A stretch of DNA of 64,000 bases from JBLIRR01 sp049472395 (GTDB lineage: Bacteria > SZUA-182 > DTGQ01 > JBLIRR01): positions 62,001 to 126,000 of the forward strand of contig JBLIRR010000005.1 in assembly GCA_049472395.1 (NCBI GenBank), read 5' to 3'. Below are positions 42,377 through 52,209 of this stretch, in pieces. Each line of letters begins with the position of its first letter. Position 1 is the first letter of the stretch. The notes under the pieces were generated by a model. That model had not been told where the DNA came from. It made no database searches and saw only the letters and a program-made list of their open reading frames with translations. The position numbers and the translations under genes are program-made.

Positions 42377-43582
42377 ATGTCCGAAGAGCTTTCATACGTC
42401 TTGATAACGCCCTATACAATCAGAAAATCTCGAACCGGCGGAGTTATGGCACGGCTTCTGTCTCGCACGGATCTTGATCTTGTGGGGACTCAGATCCTGG
42501 CCCCAACCAAAGAGTTTGCAGAGCAGTATGCTGCCCTAGTGAAAAAGACCGTGAGCGAGCGAGATCCCAGGATCGCTAAACTTTTCAGCGACTATATTAA
42601 AGCCAACTTCGTTCCCCACTCAAATGGTAGGCGCGAACGTATCATGTTCCTCCTTTTCAGGGGCGAGGATGCGTGCAGAAAGCTTTTCCACATGGTCGGA
42701 TTTTTCCTCCTGGCAGCTAAGAGTGAGGAAGTAACCGGCGAGACTATCCGAGATACGTATGGTGATCTCGTCACAAGACGTGATGGTGCGGTAAGCTATT
42801 TTGAACCTGCGGTAATGACTCCTCCCTCACCTGCACATGCACTGGAGAAATTGAGTTTATTTGCAGAATTTGCAAAAGGTCAACCCAATATAGTGGATAA
42901 TATTGTGGGCCAGGAAGATCATGGAGAGAAGACCTTGGTTATGATAAAACCTGACAATTGGCGACATCCAAGTACCAAACCGGGTAATATCATTGATATT
43001 TTGAGCCGTACAGGATTGCGTATCGTGGGATGTAAAATATATCAGATGTCGGTCGCTGAGGCACTTGAATTTTATGGGCCAGTGAAACACATACTCTATA
43101 AAAAGTATGCCCCTCTTATAGGCGAGCGGGCCCGAACAGTCCTTGAAAGGGAATTTCAGATTCAACTGCACAAAGGTATTGAGGCTGAACTCAGCAATGT
43201 TGTGGGAATTGACTATGCGAATGAGCAATTTGCTCAAATTATCGAATTCATGTCAGGCAAGAATCCAGAAAATATTCTTCCGGAAGAATTGAATGCCCCG
43301 GGACAGATGAAGTGTATGGTTCTCATTTACGAGGGTAAAAATGCCATCAGAAAGATCCGTCATGTACTCGGCCCTACGGACCCGACCAAAGCTCCCGCAG
43401 GAACCGTGAGGCGCGACTTTGGACACAATGTAATGGTCAACACTGCTCATGCATCTGATTCATTAGAGAGCGTGCAGAGGGAGATGAACATTGTGAAAAT
43501 AAATATCAATCCAGTCAGTGACATTATTAACGGATATCTGAAAGCACAAAGAGCCGAACTCATTGCCCTGAACAAAGGGTAA
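42377..43582 (+). CDS. Tandem nucleoside-diphosphate-kinase-like protein
   Basis: This 401-aa protein has two NDK-fold halves. The C-terminal half (about 185-375) has KTLVMIKPDNW, IVGCKIYQMS, GPTDPTKAPAGTVRRDFG and the active-site segment NTAHASDS with His358, equivalent to NxxHGSDS of NDK. The N-terminal half (about 5-155) begins SYVLITPYTIRKSRTGGVMARLL and has GDLVTRRDGAVSYFEPAVMTPPS, in which the catalytic His is replaced, so it is probably inactive. Single-domain NDK is about 140 aa; this fusion is much longer. It may still phosphorylate nucleoside diphosphates or use one half for regulation. Confidence 0.82.
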   Translation: MSEELSYVLITPYTIRKSRTGGVMARLLSRTDLDLVGTQILAPTKEFAEQYAALVKKTVSERDPRIAKLFSDYIKANFVPHSNGRRERIMFLLFRGEDACRKLFHMVGFFLLAAKSEEVTGETIRDTYGDLVTRRDGAVSYFEPAVMTPPSPAHALEKLSLFAEFAKGQPNIVDNIVGQEDHGEKTLVMIKPDNWRHPSTKPGNIIDILSRTGLRIVGCKIYQMSVAEALEFYGPVKHILYKKYAPLIGERARTVLEREFQIQLHKGIEAELSNVVGIDYANEQFAQIIEFMSGKNPENILPEELNAPGQMKCMVLIYEGKNAIRKIRHVLGPTDPTKAPAGTVRRDFGHNVMVNTAHASDSLESVQREMNIVKININPVSDIINGYLKAQRAELIALNKG

Positions 43583-43627
43583 CTTTATACCATGTGATGT
43601 GGAGACCGTTGGCGGCTTGAATTTTTT

Positions 43628-43810
43628 TCACTCACTCTTTTGTTGAAGGAGGAGAATAAGCCTTTTTAAGAATTCTTCCCTCCTTTTAAGATTCTCTCGA
43701 AAATCCATTTTATCTGTATCTGCGATTTCCATTCGCAGATCAGAAAGGTCACTTTCGAGGATCTCTTGCAGTTCACCTGCTTCTTGTCTGGTTAGGCTGA
43801 TTTCAACCAT
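43628..43810 (-). CDS. Small helical hypothetical protein
   Basis: The start at ATG 43810 is chosen because ATAAGGAG lies 7 nt upstream; the ATG at 43828 overlaps that site. The 60-aa protein, MVEISLTRQEAGELQEILESDLSDLRMEIADTDK..., is highly charged and helical, with a Leu-rich end (LKRLILLLQQK). I have no function for it. It is isolated, converging with the NDK-like gene. Confidence 0.6.
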   Translation of the reverse strand: MVEISLTRQEAGELQEILESDLSDLRMEIADTDKMDFRENLKRREEFLKRLILLLQQKSE

Positions 43811-43828
43811 TTTCTTTCTCCTTATCAT

Positions 43829-44050
43829 AATAATTATTAATGCTCCCTTTATAAAAAAAGAGAACCACTACAACCTCTATAATAATCTACCCTTAGTGTA
43901 TTTCTTCTGTCAATATGCACGGATTTGTCAGAATCCAAAAACCTTGAACCACGTGTTTTATATTCCTTATCTAAAGCATATTCACGTAAGTTTCATTATG
44001 ACTTTGAGTGTTAATGTGTTTTTTTCCCTTCAGCCTTCGTGTGTCTGTCC
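43829..44050. other. Intergenic region before the MITE
   Basis: No gene or clear signal is visible apart from the target-site copy at 44041-44050. Confidence 0.4.
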
Positions 44051-44303
44051 AGCAATTCTCATTATGGCGTATTCCCAAAAGTATAAGGGATTCCTGCTAT
44101 TTGTTGAGCGGTGTAGCGAGGTCTTTTATAGAACCTCTTAGCGACGTGGAGCGATAAAAAATTGCAATTGTCTGAGCGAAGCGAGTTTTTGCAATTTCGC
44201 GGAGCGAGCTTAGAAGTTCTTAAAAACTGAGCGTTAAGCGAAACGAATAGCAGGAATCCCTGGGCCACAAAACAATTGGCCAAAGAATTGCTGGTGTCTG
44301 TCC
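44041..44303. mobile_element. MITE with 10-bp target-site duplication
   Basis: The 10-bp sequence GTGTCTGTCC occurs at 44041-44050 and again at 44294-44303. Between them, the element 44051-44293 starts AGCAATTCT and ends AGAATTGCT. A second matched pair, GGGATTCCTGCTATT (about 44088-44102) and AATAGCAGGAATCCC (about 44246-44260), is nested inside, so the element can fold into a long hairpin. It has no transposase and repeats of GAGCGAAGCGAG type in its centre. This fits a non-autonomous element moved by an unseen transposase; a 10-bp duplication is within the range of IS4-type elements. Confidence 0.72.
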
Positions 44304-44336
44304 GTATGCAGGTATAAAAATTACCCTTTTCAAGGC

Positions 44337-46355
44337 TCATTCATACAACACATGGAGAAAACAGCCAAATAATTCTTCTCCCTTCCCCTCATCTTCATTC
44401 GAAGACAATGATAGTTGAAAGGGGACCAACGAGGTCCATGCGCTATAACTTTGGCCATTTTTTACCCGACATCGCCAATGATACCAAGGGATTTCATTGG
44501 TATTATACGGGATGTCATTTACATACCAGCTTGTTTCTGCCTCTCCTTCTTCAATAGCGGAGGCAGATGCAACCAGATGCTGGGAGGAAAGATCATCACT
44601 GTCATTATAAAGCTCAAATTCATAGGTGAGGGCATCATCAGAGGTTTGATCTGGATTGATGACCGTGAAGCTTACACCCCCTGCCCTTAAAGATTGGTAA
44701 TAATAAGGAGATTTCGGAGTTGGCGCCAAAAAGGCAGCATCGCCCGTGGAATATGATATGCGATACCCTTTGGTACTATTGAAATTTGTATTTAAAGGAA
44801 TTACCAAAATTTGAGGGTAGATGTCACAGAATAATTGATGCGACCATATTTGTGTACTATTGCCATTATCTTGTAAGCTGTTTAAATAGGTAAAAGAGTA
44901 ATCACTCTCCATTCCGACAATCAGCACAACAAGGTCATCCCACTCACCATCCTCCGGAGTAATGGTGACGTTGAAAGATGTGCTGCCCTCCGGGGAGACA
45001 ATGCTTAAATAATGACACGTGAGGTGTTTTAGATCTCCGTGAGGTAATGAATCACTATCAATACAGTAGTTCATAGAGGGAGCATTATCATTAGGATTTA
45101 TGAATTGCTCTTCAAAAGCCACAGGAGGATAATAATCACCCTCTTCATAATTTTTTGCCAGATTAGCCAAGCGAAAGTCGGACAGTGCCTCAGAAAGACT
45201 CGTCATATCTTCATTCAGACAATATTCGATTGCTGCTATTGCTTTTAGAGTTGTATTATCAGAGAGCTGTTGTTGCAAGTATAAATCATATTGAGTGCTA
45301 CTGTAATCAAAAACACGCTTGATAAAATTAGTCCCAAAATTTTCACTTAAAAATTTGGCCCATATTGCATTGCCGTATTCATAATACCCATTCACATAAT
45401 CAATCGGTCTATAAGGATAATCAAACCAGCCCGTTTCCCTTGTGCCAGTTGTAAGCTCACCATTTATCTCATAAATCGGTTCATCCGCATCCCATTGGCC
45501 ATTATGATTGGTATCATCATAAGGCGTTCCTAAATAATGTAAATAATCATTTACACTGTCAAATACCTCATCTTCGAGCCATACGGCGGTCGTCTCTTCC
45601 CACCAACAGTTATTGATACCGCCATATTCCTCAACCCAATGGTCATATTCATTTTGAATTATGTGAAAAAATTCATGCACAGCAGTCACCTTCATTAATC
45701 CCTCTTGGAGAGTCGGATCACCATAATCTCTTAATCCATCGTAACTGTTTCGTACTATGATATAAAGATATTCATCAGTATCATTTGTTGTCAATCCAAA
45801 GATATTGATGTACATTATATACACATCAACACTATCATTGCCTCCCTTCCCCTCATCGGGCGTGGGGGGTCTATATTCCCATTCATTGATAATCCAGTTC
45901 CATGCTTCTTCGAAGTAGCTGCCGAAATTCACCACATATGAAGGGATTGTCGTAGGGTCCTGATCCGAACCCGGCACCTGATGATACCCCTCTTCCGTAT
46001 AATGAAGACGAAAATGATCAGTGTCATAGAAAAATAAGTCTACACCGGCTCCATAATAATCATAATCATATGGGTCACTCGGGCGATTCAGAATAAACCG
46101 GTTCTCCGGCCACAAGTTTTCAGAATAATGTCTCGCGCTGCGCATTAATTGGGTGCCGCATTTGGGGATATTTTTTTCACCATAAAAGTCTGGATCACCG
46201 CGAAAAAGCCTTTCTTTTTTTGAAAAAAGGGAGTGTATCTTCTGATTGAGAAGAAGGGAGTTTTCTTCTGGCGCATCCTCTGCCATACTTGGTAGGGAGA
46301 ATACAATAATACATAATATTAGAATTATACCTTGTTTACTATATAATTTTATCAT
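44337..46355 (-). CDS. Secreted zinc metalloprotease-like protein (HEFFH)
   Basis: This 672-aa protein has a signal peptide ending PSMAE. The catalytic region includes FRLHYTEEGYHQV, DVYIMYINIFGLT and the zinc motif HEFFH (His227, Glu228, His231), followed by EYDHWVEEYG and WWEETTAVWLEDEVFD, where a downstream Glu could be the third ligand. The pattern matches M6-like, MXAN_6640-type metalloproteases. The C-terminal third (about 480-660) has beta-rich, Fn3-like segments (FTVINPDQTSDDALTYEFELY). Likely exported to the surface or medium; the substrate is unknown. Confidence 0.8.
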   Translation of the reverse strand: MIKLYSKQGIILILCIIVFSLPSMAEDAPEENSLLLNQKIHSLFSKKERLFRGDPDFYGEKNIPKCGTQLMRSARHYSENLWPENRFILNRPSDPYDYDYYGAGVDLFFYDTDHFRLHYTEEGYHQVPGSDQDPTTIPSYVVNFGSYFEEAWNWIINEWEYRPPTPDEGKGGNDSVDVYIMYINIFGLTTNDTDEYLYIIVRNSYDGLRDYGDPTLQEGLMKVTAVHEFFHIIQNEYDHWVEEYGGINNCWWEETTAVWLEDEVFDSVNDYLHYLGTPYDDTNHNGQWDADEPIYEINGELTTGTRETGWFDYPYRPIDYVNGYYEYGNAIWAKFLSENFGTNFIKRVFDYSSTQYDLYLQQQLSDNTTLKAIAAIEYCLNEDMTSLSEALSDFRLANLAKNYEEGDYYPPVAFEEQFINPNDNAPSMNYCIDSDSLPHGDLKHLTCHYLSIVSPEGSTSFNVTITPEDGEWDDLVVLIVGMESDYSFTYLNSLQDNGNSTQIWSHQLFCDIYPQILVIPLNTNFNSTKGYRISYSTGDAAFLAPTPKSPYYYQSLRAGGVSFTVINPDQTSDDALTYEFELYNDSDDLSSQHLVASASAIEEGEAETSWYVNDIPYNTNEIPWYHWRCRVKNGQSYSAWTSLVPFQLSLSSNEDEGKGEELFGCFLHVLYE

Positions 46356-46475
46356 TTTTCCCCATATGCTATAAGAAATTGCTATTTTGACCCACAGAGA
46401 GTATACACGTGTGGCATAATATTTCTATTATATTATATCGGTATTTTGCGAAAGGAAAAAAGGTAGGAAGTTTCC

Positions 46476-46787
46476 TTATGTTATTGAGCCTTTAAACCCG
46501 CCATCTATATTTCCGTCTTCAGCATCGATCTCCTGGGCCAATTGTTCAATCTCTTCCTTTGTGATCATACCTTTTGCGATGAGAAGTCTTGTCAGCGCGG
46601 TGATATAGAGGCGTAATTCATCATTTTCATTCTCAAGGAGTAATATTCTTTTCTTTGTTTCATAAGAAGAACATGAACTTCTTTGACTGGCTAATTTTGA
46701 TTTAAGACGTTGAATGTCCGCTTTCTGCTGAGTAAGATCACGGTTTTGGTCTGTGTCACTTACAAACATATAACTCATCCATCCCAT
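46476..46787 (-). CDS. Small coiled-coil protein
   Basis: This 103-aa protein has a central heptad-rich coil (about 15-70, DIQRLKSKLASQR then LLLENENDELRLYITALTRLLIAKG) and an acidic tail (EEIEQLAQEIDAEDG). Ribosome site AAAGGAGATGTATA. It lies 55 nt after the giant ATPase gene on the same strand and may be co-transcribed with it. No function recognised; a dimerising partner of the giant protein is one possibility. Confidence 0.6.
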   Translation of the reverse strand: MGWMSYMFVSDTDQNRDLTQQKADIQRLKSKLASQRSSCSSYETKKRILLLENENDELRLYITALTRLLIAKGMITKEEIEQLAQEIDAEDGNIDGGFKGSIT

Positions 46788-46842
46788 TATACATCTCCTT
46801 TCACTATGACATGTTTATGCTCAATCCTATTTATCTTGTCGG

Positions 46843-49800
46843 CTATCTTGTATAATTCTCTTTAAATTCTTTTAACAATCTTTTGAGCAAAAAGTGAGGT
46901 GACATGGAATTCTTAAATATTGAGGGGAATTCCGGGAGGGCAAAGTGGTATTTTCTTTTTTCTCTTTTTATAAGAGAACCAAGCATAATTTTATTTATCC
47001 CCTCAGATAATTCAGAGAGCGACAGTTCAATGCCATGAGAGCGAAGCTCATTATCGATCTGAGAGGAATTAAATTCCTGCATATCCAGCATTAATATGAC
47101 AATGATCTTGCCAATAGTATCGAGGTATTGGAAAAACATATCTATAATATTATTTTGAAATTCAACCTTTTCAATGATCTCCTCAACATCTGACAGTGAT
47201 ATTCTCCGTTTCTTCTTATCGCTTATCAGTTTAATGAGTCTATCGCACAAGTCCTGAATAAGATTGGGGAAACAGGAGGTCACATTGCATATTGCCTGAA
47301 TGATTGTATAATTACCTTCAAAGTCAATACCCAATTCTTGCATCGGTTCATTAATAAGTTTGATTGATGATTCTTTATCCAAGGAAGTCAGTGTGATTAC
47401 TTCCAGAAAGTTAAAGAGAGGAGATGTATAATCCCTGATTCTGGAATTAAGCTCTTCATACCCGGCGATGATTAATGTCAAATAATGTTCCTGGTAAAGA
47501 CCCCGTAATGTATTAAAAAGGATAGATTTGTGACGGTGATCGATGGCAAGCAGTTCATCAATCTCATCAAGAAAAAGGGCAATCTTTACGTTGTGTTCCT
47601 TGCAGCACTTAATAATATATGATTTAAAATCATGCAGTTCTTTGATATCTATTTCCCCAAAGTCGAGACGGGCGAGGACATCCCTGCAAAATCGAAGAAG
47701 TATGTGTGACTGGTCCATGCCATAGTTGGAACAATCGATGTAAGTGGTTCGAAGATTTTCGTTTTGGGCGATTCTTTGATGGATTTGCATCAAGAGAGAG
47801 GTCTTTCCGAGGCGTCTTGAGCCTATAATGGCATAACATTTTTCTTGATGCTGCAGGATGGTTCTGATTTCTTTAATTCTGCCAAAAAATAAATTTATTG
47901 CAGGACCTTTTGTTTCATAAGGTGAGATATCAACAATACTTATTCGCTGTAAGATGATATCATGAATAAATGCCTTCATATAATCTTCAGAGAAGAGTAT
48001 ATTTAATATATCTTTACTCTGCAGGAGCACCAAATCCAATTTTGAATCCTTACATCGGCTTTCAAAGGCACGTGAATCCGTGAGATTAAGAATTAAGAAG
48101 ACCCTTTCTGTTTCTCCCATGTGCGTAATCTTGTTGAGGAGTATATGAAAGTCTCTTTCATCTAAATTTTTCTTATGGAAACAGATCATTATCATTCCCT
48201 GCAACTTTTTCAAGCGAAAGGTAGGGACTCCGAGACGATACAGTGTTAATTCATCGGCTGTTTCTGACTTTATGATGGATAAGCCAAAAATAGAGGCCAA
48301 GAATTTCACTAATCCGTTCAATAAGCTTAAATCTGATATTTTTCCCCGTCGATGTCTTTTTTTCTCCGTTACGGCAACCCATTTTTTACAGAACTTTATA
48401 AGCACTGCCCATCGCTGCAAATCAAAACGAATGCTTTCAAGAAATATATGGGTTTTACGCTCTGCCTTGAGCTGAGAATCAAATTTAATAAACTGCTTTA
48501 TGGGAACATCCTTAAGGAGGGAGGTGGAATATTCATTCATTATGTCAAGGAGATTGTGATTATCTTTGACCCATATAAAGAAAAGGGGAATGGAAAATGT
48601 ATATTTTATTTCGCTTTCTGTAAACATGGCCTTGAGGATTCCCTTATAGGTAAAATTCTTGAGTAGAGTATTGAGTTTTTCATCTGAGATAAGATTTTCA
48701 AACGCACCGAGATTTTTTCGAATCTGCGAGCATGTTGCGCAGCCATTTGGAGACATCGCAAGAGCGGTAAATACCAGTTTCCCATAGCAGTCGGAGCTGT
48801 TCCAGGGGCGAACAAGGGCAGTACCAATGCGGGGCATGGAACTCTTAATAATATTTTCTAAATCATTATTATTTAAATTTGTGATGTTGTTCTTCTGGAG
48901 ATATTTAATCACTTCTGAAAGAAGCACTTGAATGAGAAAGGTATGAGAGCCGGATAATTCTATTATTTCTTCCCCTATTTCATTGTAGTGGTCGGTATAA
49001 TCGGAAAGCCTTTCTGTAAGACCCTTTTCCGCCTCATGTCGTTCCAGGAAATTCACATCTATGATTTCTTTGTTATGAGTCAAAAATTCTCTGCATTCGT
49101 TCTGCTCCGAGGACTCGATATATCCCGTGGACACAGCAATGATAAAGGTAAATTTATCCGAGGCAAGAATTTTATTAAAGAAATAAAAAATACCATTGTC
49201 AAGTCTTCCATCCTTGATCTCTTTTTCAAGGAGTTGATAATCATCTAAAAGCAATAAAATCTTCTGAGTGGTACCTACTTTCCGAGGAACAGTATTCAAA
49301 AAGTGATTAAATCGAGAATCAAAATCCTCCTCAAGGGGAGAGTGGGCTGTTGGCCAAACATTGATCTTAAGTCGCTTTAGACTTTTTTCTATTACTTCGA
49401 TAAATTTGAGAATAAAAGAGTGCGTATCTCTAAATTCCCAATAATTAAGGCCGGAGAAATACGCTGTTATAAAATGTTCTCCCAGATAGCCTGTATTAAT
49501 TTTCCAGATTATTTCACTTTTTCCCGTACCCCAGAATCCATTGAGAATAATTTTCTGAGGGGGTGGGCTCTTCTCCAGAGTGCTTTTAATGGTTTTAAAA
49601 ATTGATTGTCTATCAAAATTAGCCCTGATCTCAATTTTATAGACATTGCTCTTGCACTTTTGAATATAGGTTTCAAGTTCATCCTGAACCATTATATTAT
49701 AAGCATAGAGAACCTCATTCTCTCCTCCTAGAAGTAATTTTTTATACCCCTCTTGATCAGGCTGATAGTATGCACTACATCGAATGCATGCCTGCGTTTC

Positions 49801-52209
49801 GATTATGGAGAAGGTATCACCTTTATAATTAAGAATATGAATTTTTTGTTCTTCAAGGCTCACTAAAATCTCACACACACCATCATTGTTAAAATCAGCG
49901 ATGAGGATGTCATTAATAGAAGAGCCTGCAACATGCTCCCATTGGAGCTTCCCCTTCCCGTTAAATGCCTGGATTATCCCTGACGAATATCCCACAATAA
50001 TCAATACTCTTTTTGTATTCTTAATGTGAAAGGCGTTAATAGCAACAATAGGGGTGTCATGGGGGCATTGCCAGCTTTGCAATTCGCTGCCTTCCGCATC
50101 AAGTACAATGACCTTTCCAAACCGTGTGCCCACGATGATCTCTTCATTATGGTCCCTATTGATGTCAAAGGGACAAATCGTGTGCGCAGAATAATGGCCC
50201 GTATAGTCCAAAAGGGCATTGTTATTAAGATCAAATAACTTAAGAGAGCCATCATGGCATAGTAATATAATTTTCCCTGTACTATCTGTCTCACGCAGGA
50301 TGGCCGCATGAGTAATATTAATAGGTAAATTAAGGCTTATTTCCTTTTTCTTTGTGCCATCATGGCTGTAAATGTGGATTGTGCCATCGGCATACACAAT
50401 TATTATTTCTGCTTGACTGCTGTGAATATTATCCTTAATGACGACAATGCCATTACATGAACCCTTTACCTCCCACTTGATAATACCTTTAGAATCAATG
50501 ATATACACGTGATTTTTCCTTGAAGAGAGGATAATTTCCAAAACTCCGTCGCTATCAATATCATGAGCTGTAATTGAGGTTACAAAGCCTGCTGTAGGGT
50601 ATTTCCAGATAAGGTCCATTTTGTTTTCCAGCAGGATTTCAAAATTTTCCAAAGCCTTTTGATAATTGCCTGTCATAAGATCATCTTTGGCCATCTCAAG
50701 AAGATTAACCAGATCTTTCTTTTCCAGTTGGGCCCAGGAAAGGTTTAATTTATTGAGCAAATCATATAATTCTGTTTTTTTGGCTGTTCGTGCGATCCGA
50801 AGAGAGGCATGGACAATAGATAATATAAAATCATTGCGTATCTCGCTATCTTTTTCATTAATAAGTAAGTCTTTCATCATTTTTATGCTGCGATCAAATT
50901 CAAAGTCGAGCATTTTCACAAAGGATTTTATGGACTCGCTCCGCACAATGGAAGAGACATCATGCATACCTTTCTCAAGGATGGTAAAGACCTTTTCTGT
51001 GTAATGGTGATCATAGGTCGCAAAATGGACAATTTTTGTTCGTGCAAAACCCCGTAAGTATTCATCTTCATAATTGCTTAAGAATTCTAAGAGTTTCATC
51101 TCCTCTTGAGTGTTATTGAAGAGATTCTTATAAGCATGCTCAATTATTTGTGATACCTGATGTATTTCCACGAGTTTATAACAATTGACTGTTTTATTGC
51201 TTAAACTTGCGAAAACATCATAAAAATTGGGATTCACAAGGTGCCCCACATAGATGCTCCACACATTATGCTCTGTTTTATATTCCCACATGAATTCCCC
51301 GTTGGAATTTAATATATATACATGGTTATCCTTGGTGCCAACAAGTATCTCGTAATTGTGGTCATGATTTATATCACAGCAGTGAACAGAATACACTGAG
51401 TCTTTTGTTTGAAATTGCCATTTTTGCCTGCCATAACAATCAAGCATATATACAACACAAGAATCAGAGCTTATGACAAGCTCATTCTGGCCATCAAGAT
51501 CGATGTCTTTTGCGAGAATCGAATAGACAGCACCCTTATCGGGAAGAGCAAAGTTATAGAGGAATTGTTGCCGATGAATATCCAACACAATAATGTTCCC
51601 TTTGTTGGTGGCAGCAATGAGATTATTATAATCAGAAGAATTGGCATTTTCACCCTCTGTATCTATAGAAGTAAGGCAAATGCCGTTAATTATGCAGTGA
51701 GTACCATAGCTGAATTCCCATTCTATTTCACTCAAATATTTTATAAAATAAACGGTTCCGGATGTTGTTCCTGCAATTATAATGTCTTCGTCTTTTCTAT
51801 GGGTTGCAGTCACACATGTGACGGGAGAGTTAAGAGTGTAATTCCATAAGAGGTTTCCATTGACGTCGAGAACATAGACGGAGCTGTCTAATGAACCGGC
51901 AACAATGAGCTGTGAAGAATCATCGAGTAATTCATGCGTATATAAGGATGTTATTTCGTTGTGAGCAGTAAATTCCCAAATAATTTCTTTTTTTACGGAA
52001 AGAGAATATATCTTATGGTCTCTTGAGCCGACTACGATCTGTTTTTGGTGTTCGTTTTTCCCCAGATAATCTACTTGACAAATAGAGGTGATATCATCTC
52101 CTGCTTTGAAGCTCCAAATAAGGACCATTCGATGCTTTTTTAAACGTAATGCACGTTGCAGTTCGTGCAAATAATCTTTATTATTTGGAGTTGAATTATT
52201 CATACTCAT
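46843..52209 (-). CDS. 1788-aa double beta-propeller protein with two P-loop ATPase modules
   Basis: Residues about 20-345 contain propeller-type repeats of the PQQ/WD kind, each with (I/V)VGSxD..VY.LD..G...W. A helical, HEAT-like region follows (about 355-540), then a second propeller (about 545-860) with FDINRDHNEEIIVGT and ADFNNDGVCEILVS. ATPase 1 has Walker A GFWGTGKS (Lys897) and Walker B-like LLLLDDYQLL (about 990). ATPase 2 has Walker A GSRRLGKTS (Lys1469), then TYIDCSNYG and Walker B IALFLDEIDELL (about 1550), and a winged-helix-like tail. Such P-loop modules with C-terminal helices suit the STAND/AAA class used in signalling or antiviral sensing. Twin ATPases with two propellers in one chain is unusual. 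No signal peptide is seen, so it is probably cytoplasmic. Confidence 0.8.
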   Translation of the reverse strand: MSMNNSTPNNKDYLHELQRALRLKKHRMVLIWSFKAGDDITSICQVDYLGKNEHQKQIVVGSRDHKIYSLSVKKEIIWEFTAHNEITSLYTHELLDDSSQLIVAGSLDSSVYVLDVNGNLLWNYTLNSPVTCVTATHRKDEDIIIAGTTSGTVYFIKYLSEIEWEFSYGTHCIINGICLTSIDTEGENANSSDYNNLIAATNKGNIIVLDIHRQQFLYNFALPDKGAVYSILAKDIDLDGQNELVISSDSCVVYMLDCYGRQKWQFQTKDSVYSVHCCDINHDHNYEILVGTKDNHVYILNSNGEFMWEYKTEHNVWSIYVGHLVNPNFYDVFASLSNKTVNCYKLVEIHQVSQIIEHAYKNLFNNTQEEMKLLEFLSNYEDEYLRGFARTKIVHFATYDHHYTEKVFTILEKGMHDVSSIVRSESIKSFVKMLDFEFDRSIKMMKDLLINEKDSEIRNDFILSIVHASLRIARTAKKTELYDLLNKLNLSWAQLEKKDLVNLLEMAKDDLMTGNYQKALENFEILLENKMDLIWKYPTAGFVTSITAHDIDSDGVLEIILSSRKNHVYIIDSKGIIKWEVKGSCNGIVVIKDNIHSSQAEIIIVYADGTIHIYSHDGTKKKEISLNLPINITHAAILRETDSTGKIILLCHDGSLKLFDLNNNALLDYTGHYSAHTICPFDINRDHNEEIIVGTRFGKVIVLDAEGSELQSWQCPHDTPIVAINAFHIKNTKRVLIIVGYSSGIIQAFNGKGKLQWEHVAGSSINDILIADFNNDGVCEILVSLEEQKIHILNYKGDTFSIIETQACIRCSAYYQPDQEGYKKLLLGGENEVLYAYNIMVQDELETYIQKCKSNVYKIEIRANFDRQSIFKTIKSTLEKSPPPQKIILNGFWGTGKSEIIWKINTGYLGEHFITAYFSGLNYWEFRDTHSFILKFIEVIEKSLKRLKINVWPTAHSPLEEDFDSRFNHFLNTVPRKVGTTQKILLLLDDYQLLEKEIKDGRLDNGIFYFFNKILASDKFTFIIAVSTGYIESSEQNECREFLTHNKEIIDVNFLERHEAEKGLTERLSDYTDHYNEIGEEIIELSGSHTFLIQVLLSEVIKYLQKNNITNLNNNDLENIIKSSMPRIGTALVRPWNSSDCYGKLVFTALAMSPNGCATCSQIRKNLGAFENLISDEKLNTLLKNFTYKGILKAMFTESEIKYTFSIPLFFIWVKDNHNLLDIMNEYSTSLLKDVPIKQFIKFDSQLKAERKTHIFLESIRFDLQRWAVLIKFCKKWVAVTEKKRHRRGKISDLSLLNGLVKFLASIFGLSIIKSETADELTLYRLGVPTFRLKKLQGMIMICFHKKNLDERDFHILLNKITHMGETERVFLILNLTDSRAFESRCKDSKLDLVLLQSKDILNILFSEDYMKAFIHDIILQRISIVDISPYETKGPAINLFFGRIKEIRTILQHQEKCYAIIGSRRLGKTSLLMQIHQRIAQNENLRTTYIDCSNYGMDQSHILLRFCRDVLARLDFGEIDIKELHDFKSYIIKCCKEHNVKIALFLDEIDELLAIDHRHKSILFNTLRGLYQEHYLTLIIAGYEELNSRIRDYTSPLFNFLEVITLTSLDKESSIKLINEPMQELGIDFEGNYTIIQAICNVTSCFPNLIQDLCDRLIKLISDKKKRRISLSDVEEIIEKVEFQNNIIDMFFQYLDTIGKIIVILMLDMQEFNSSQIDNELRSHGIELSLSELSEGINKIMLGSLIKREKRKYHFALPEFPSIFKNSMSPHFLLKRLLKEFKENYTR

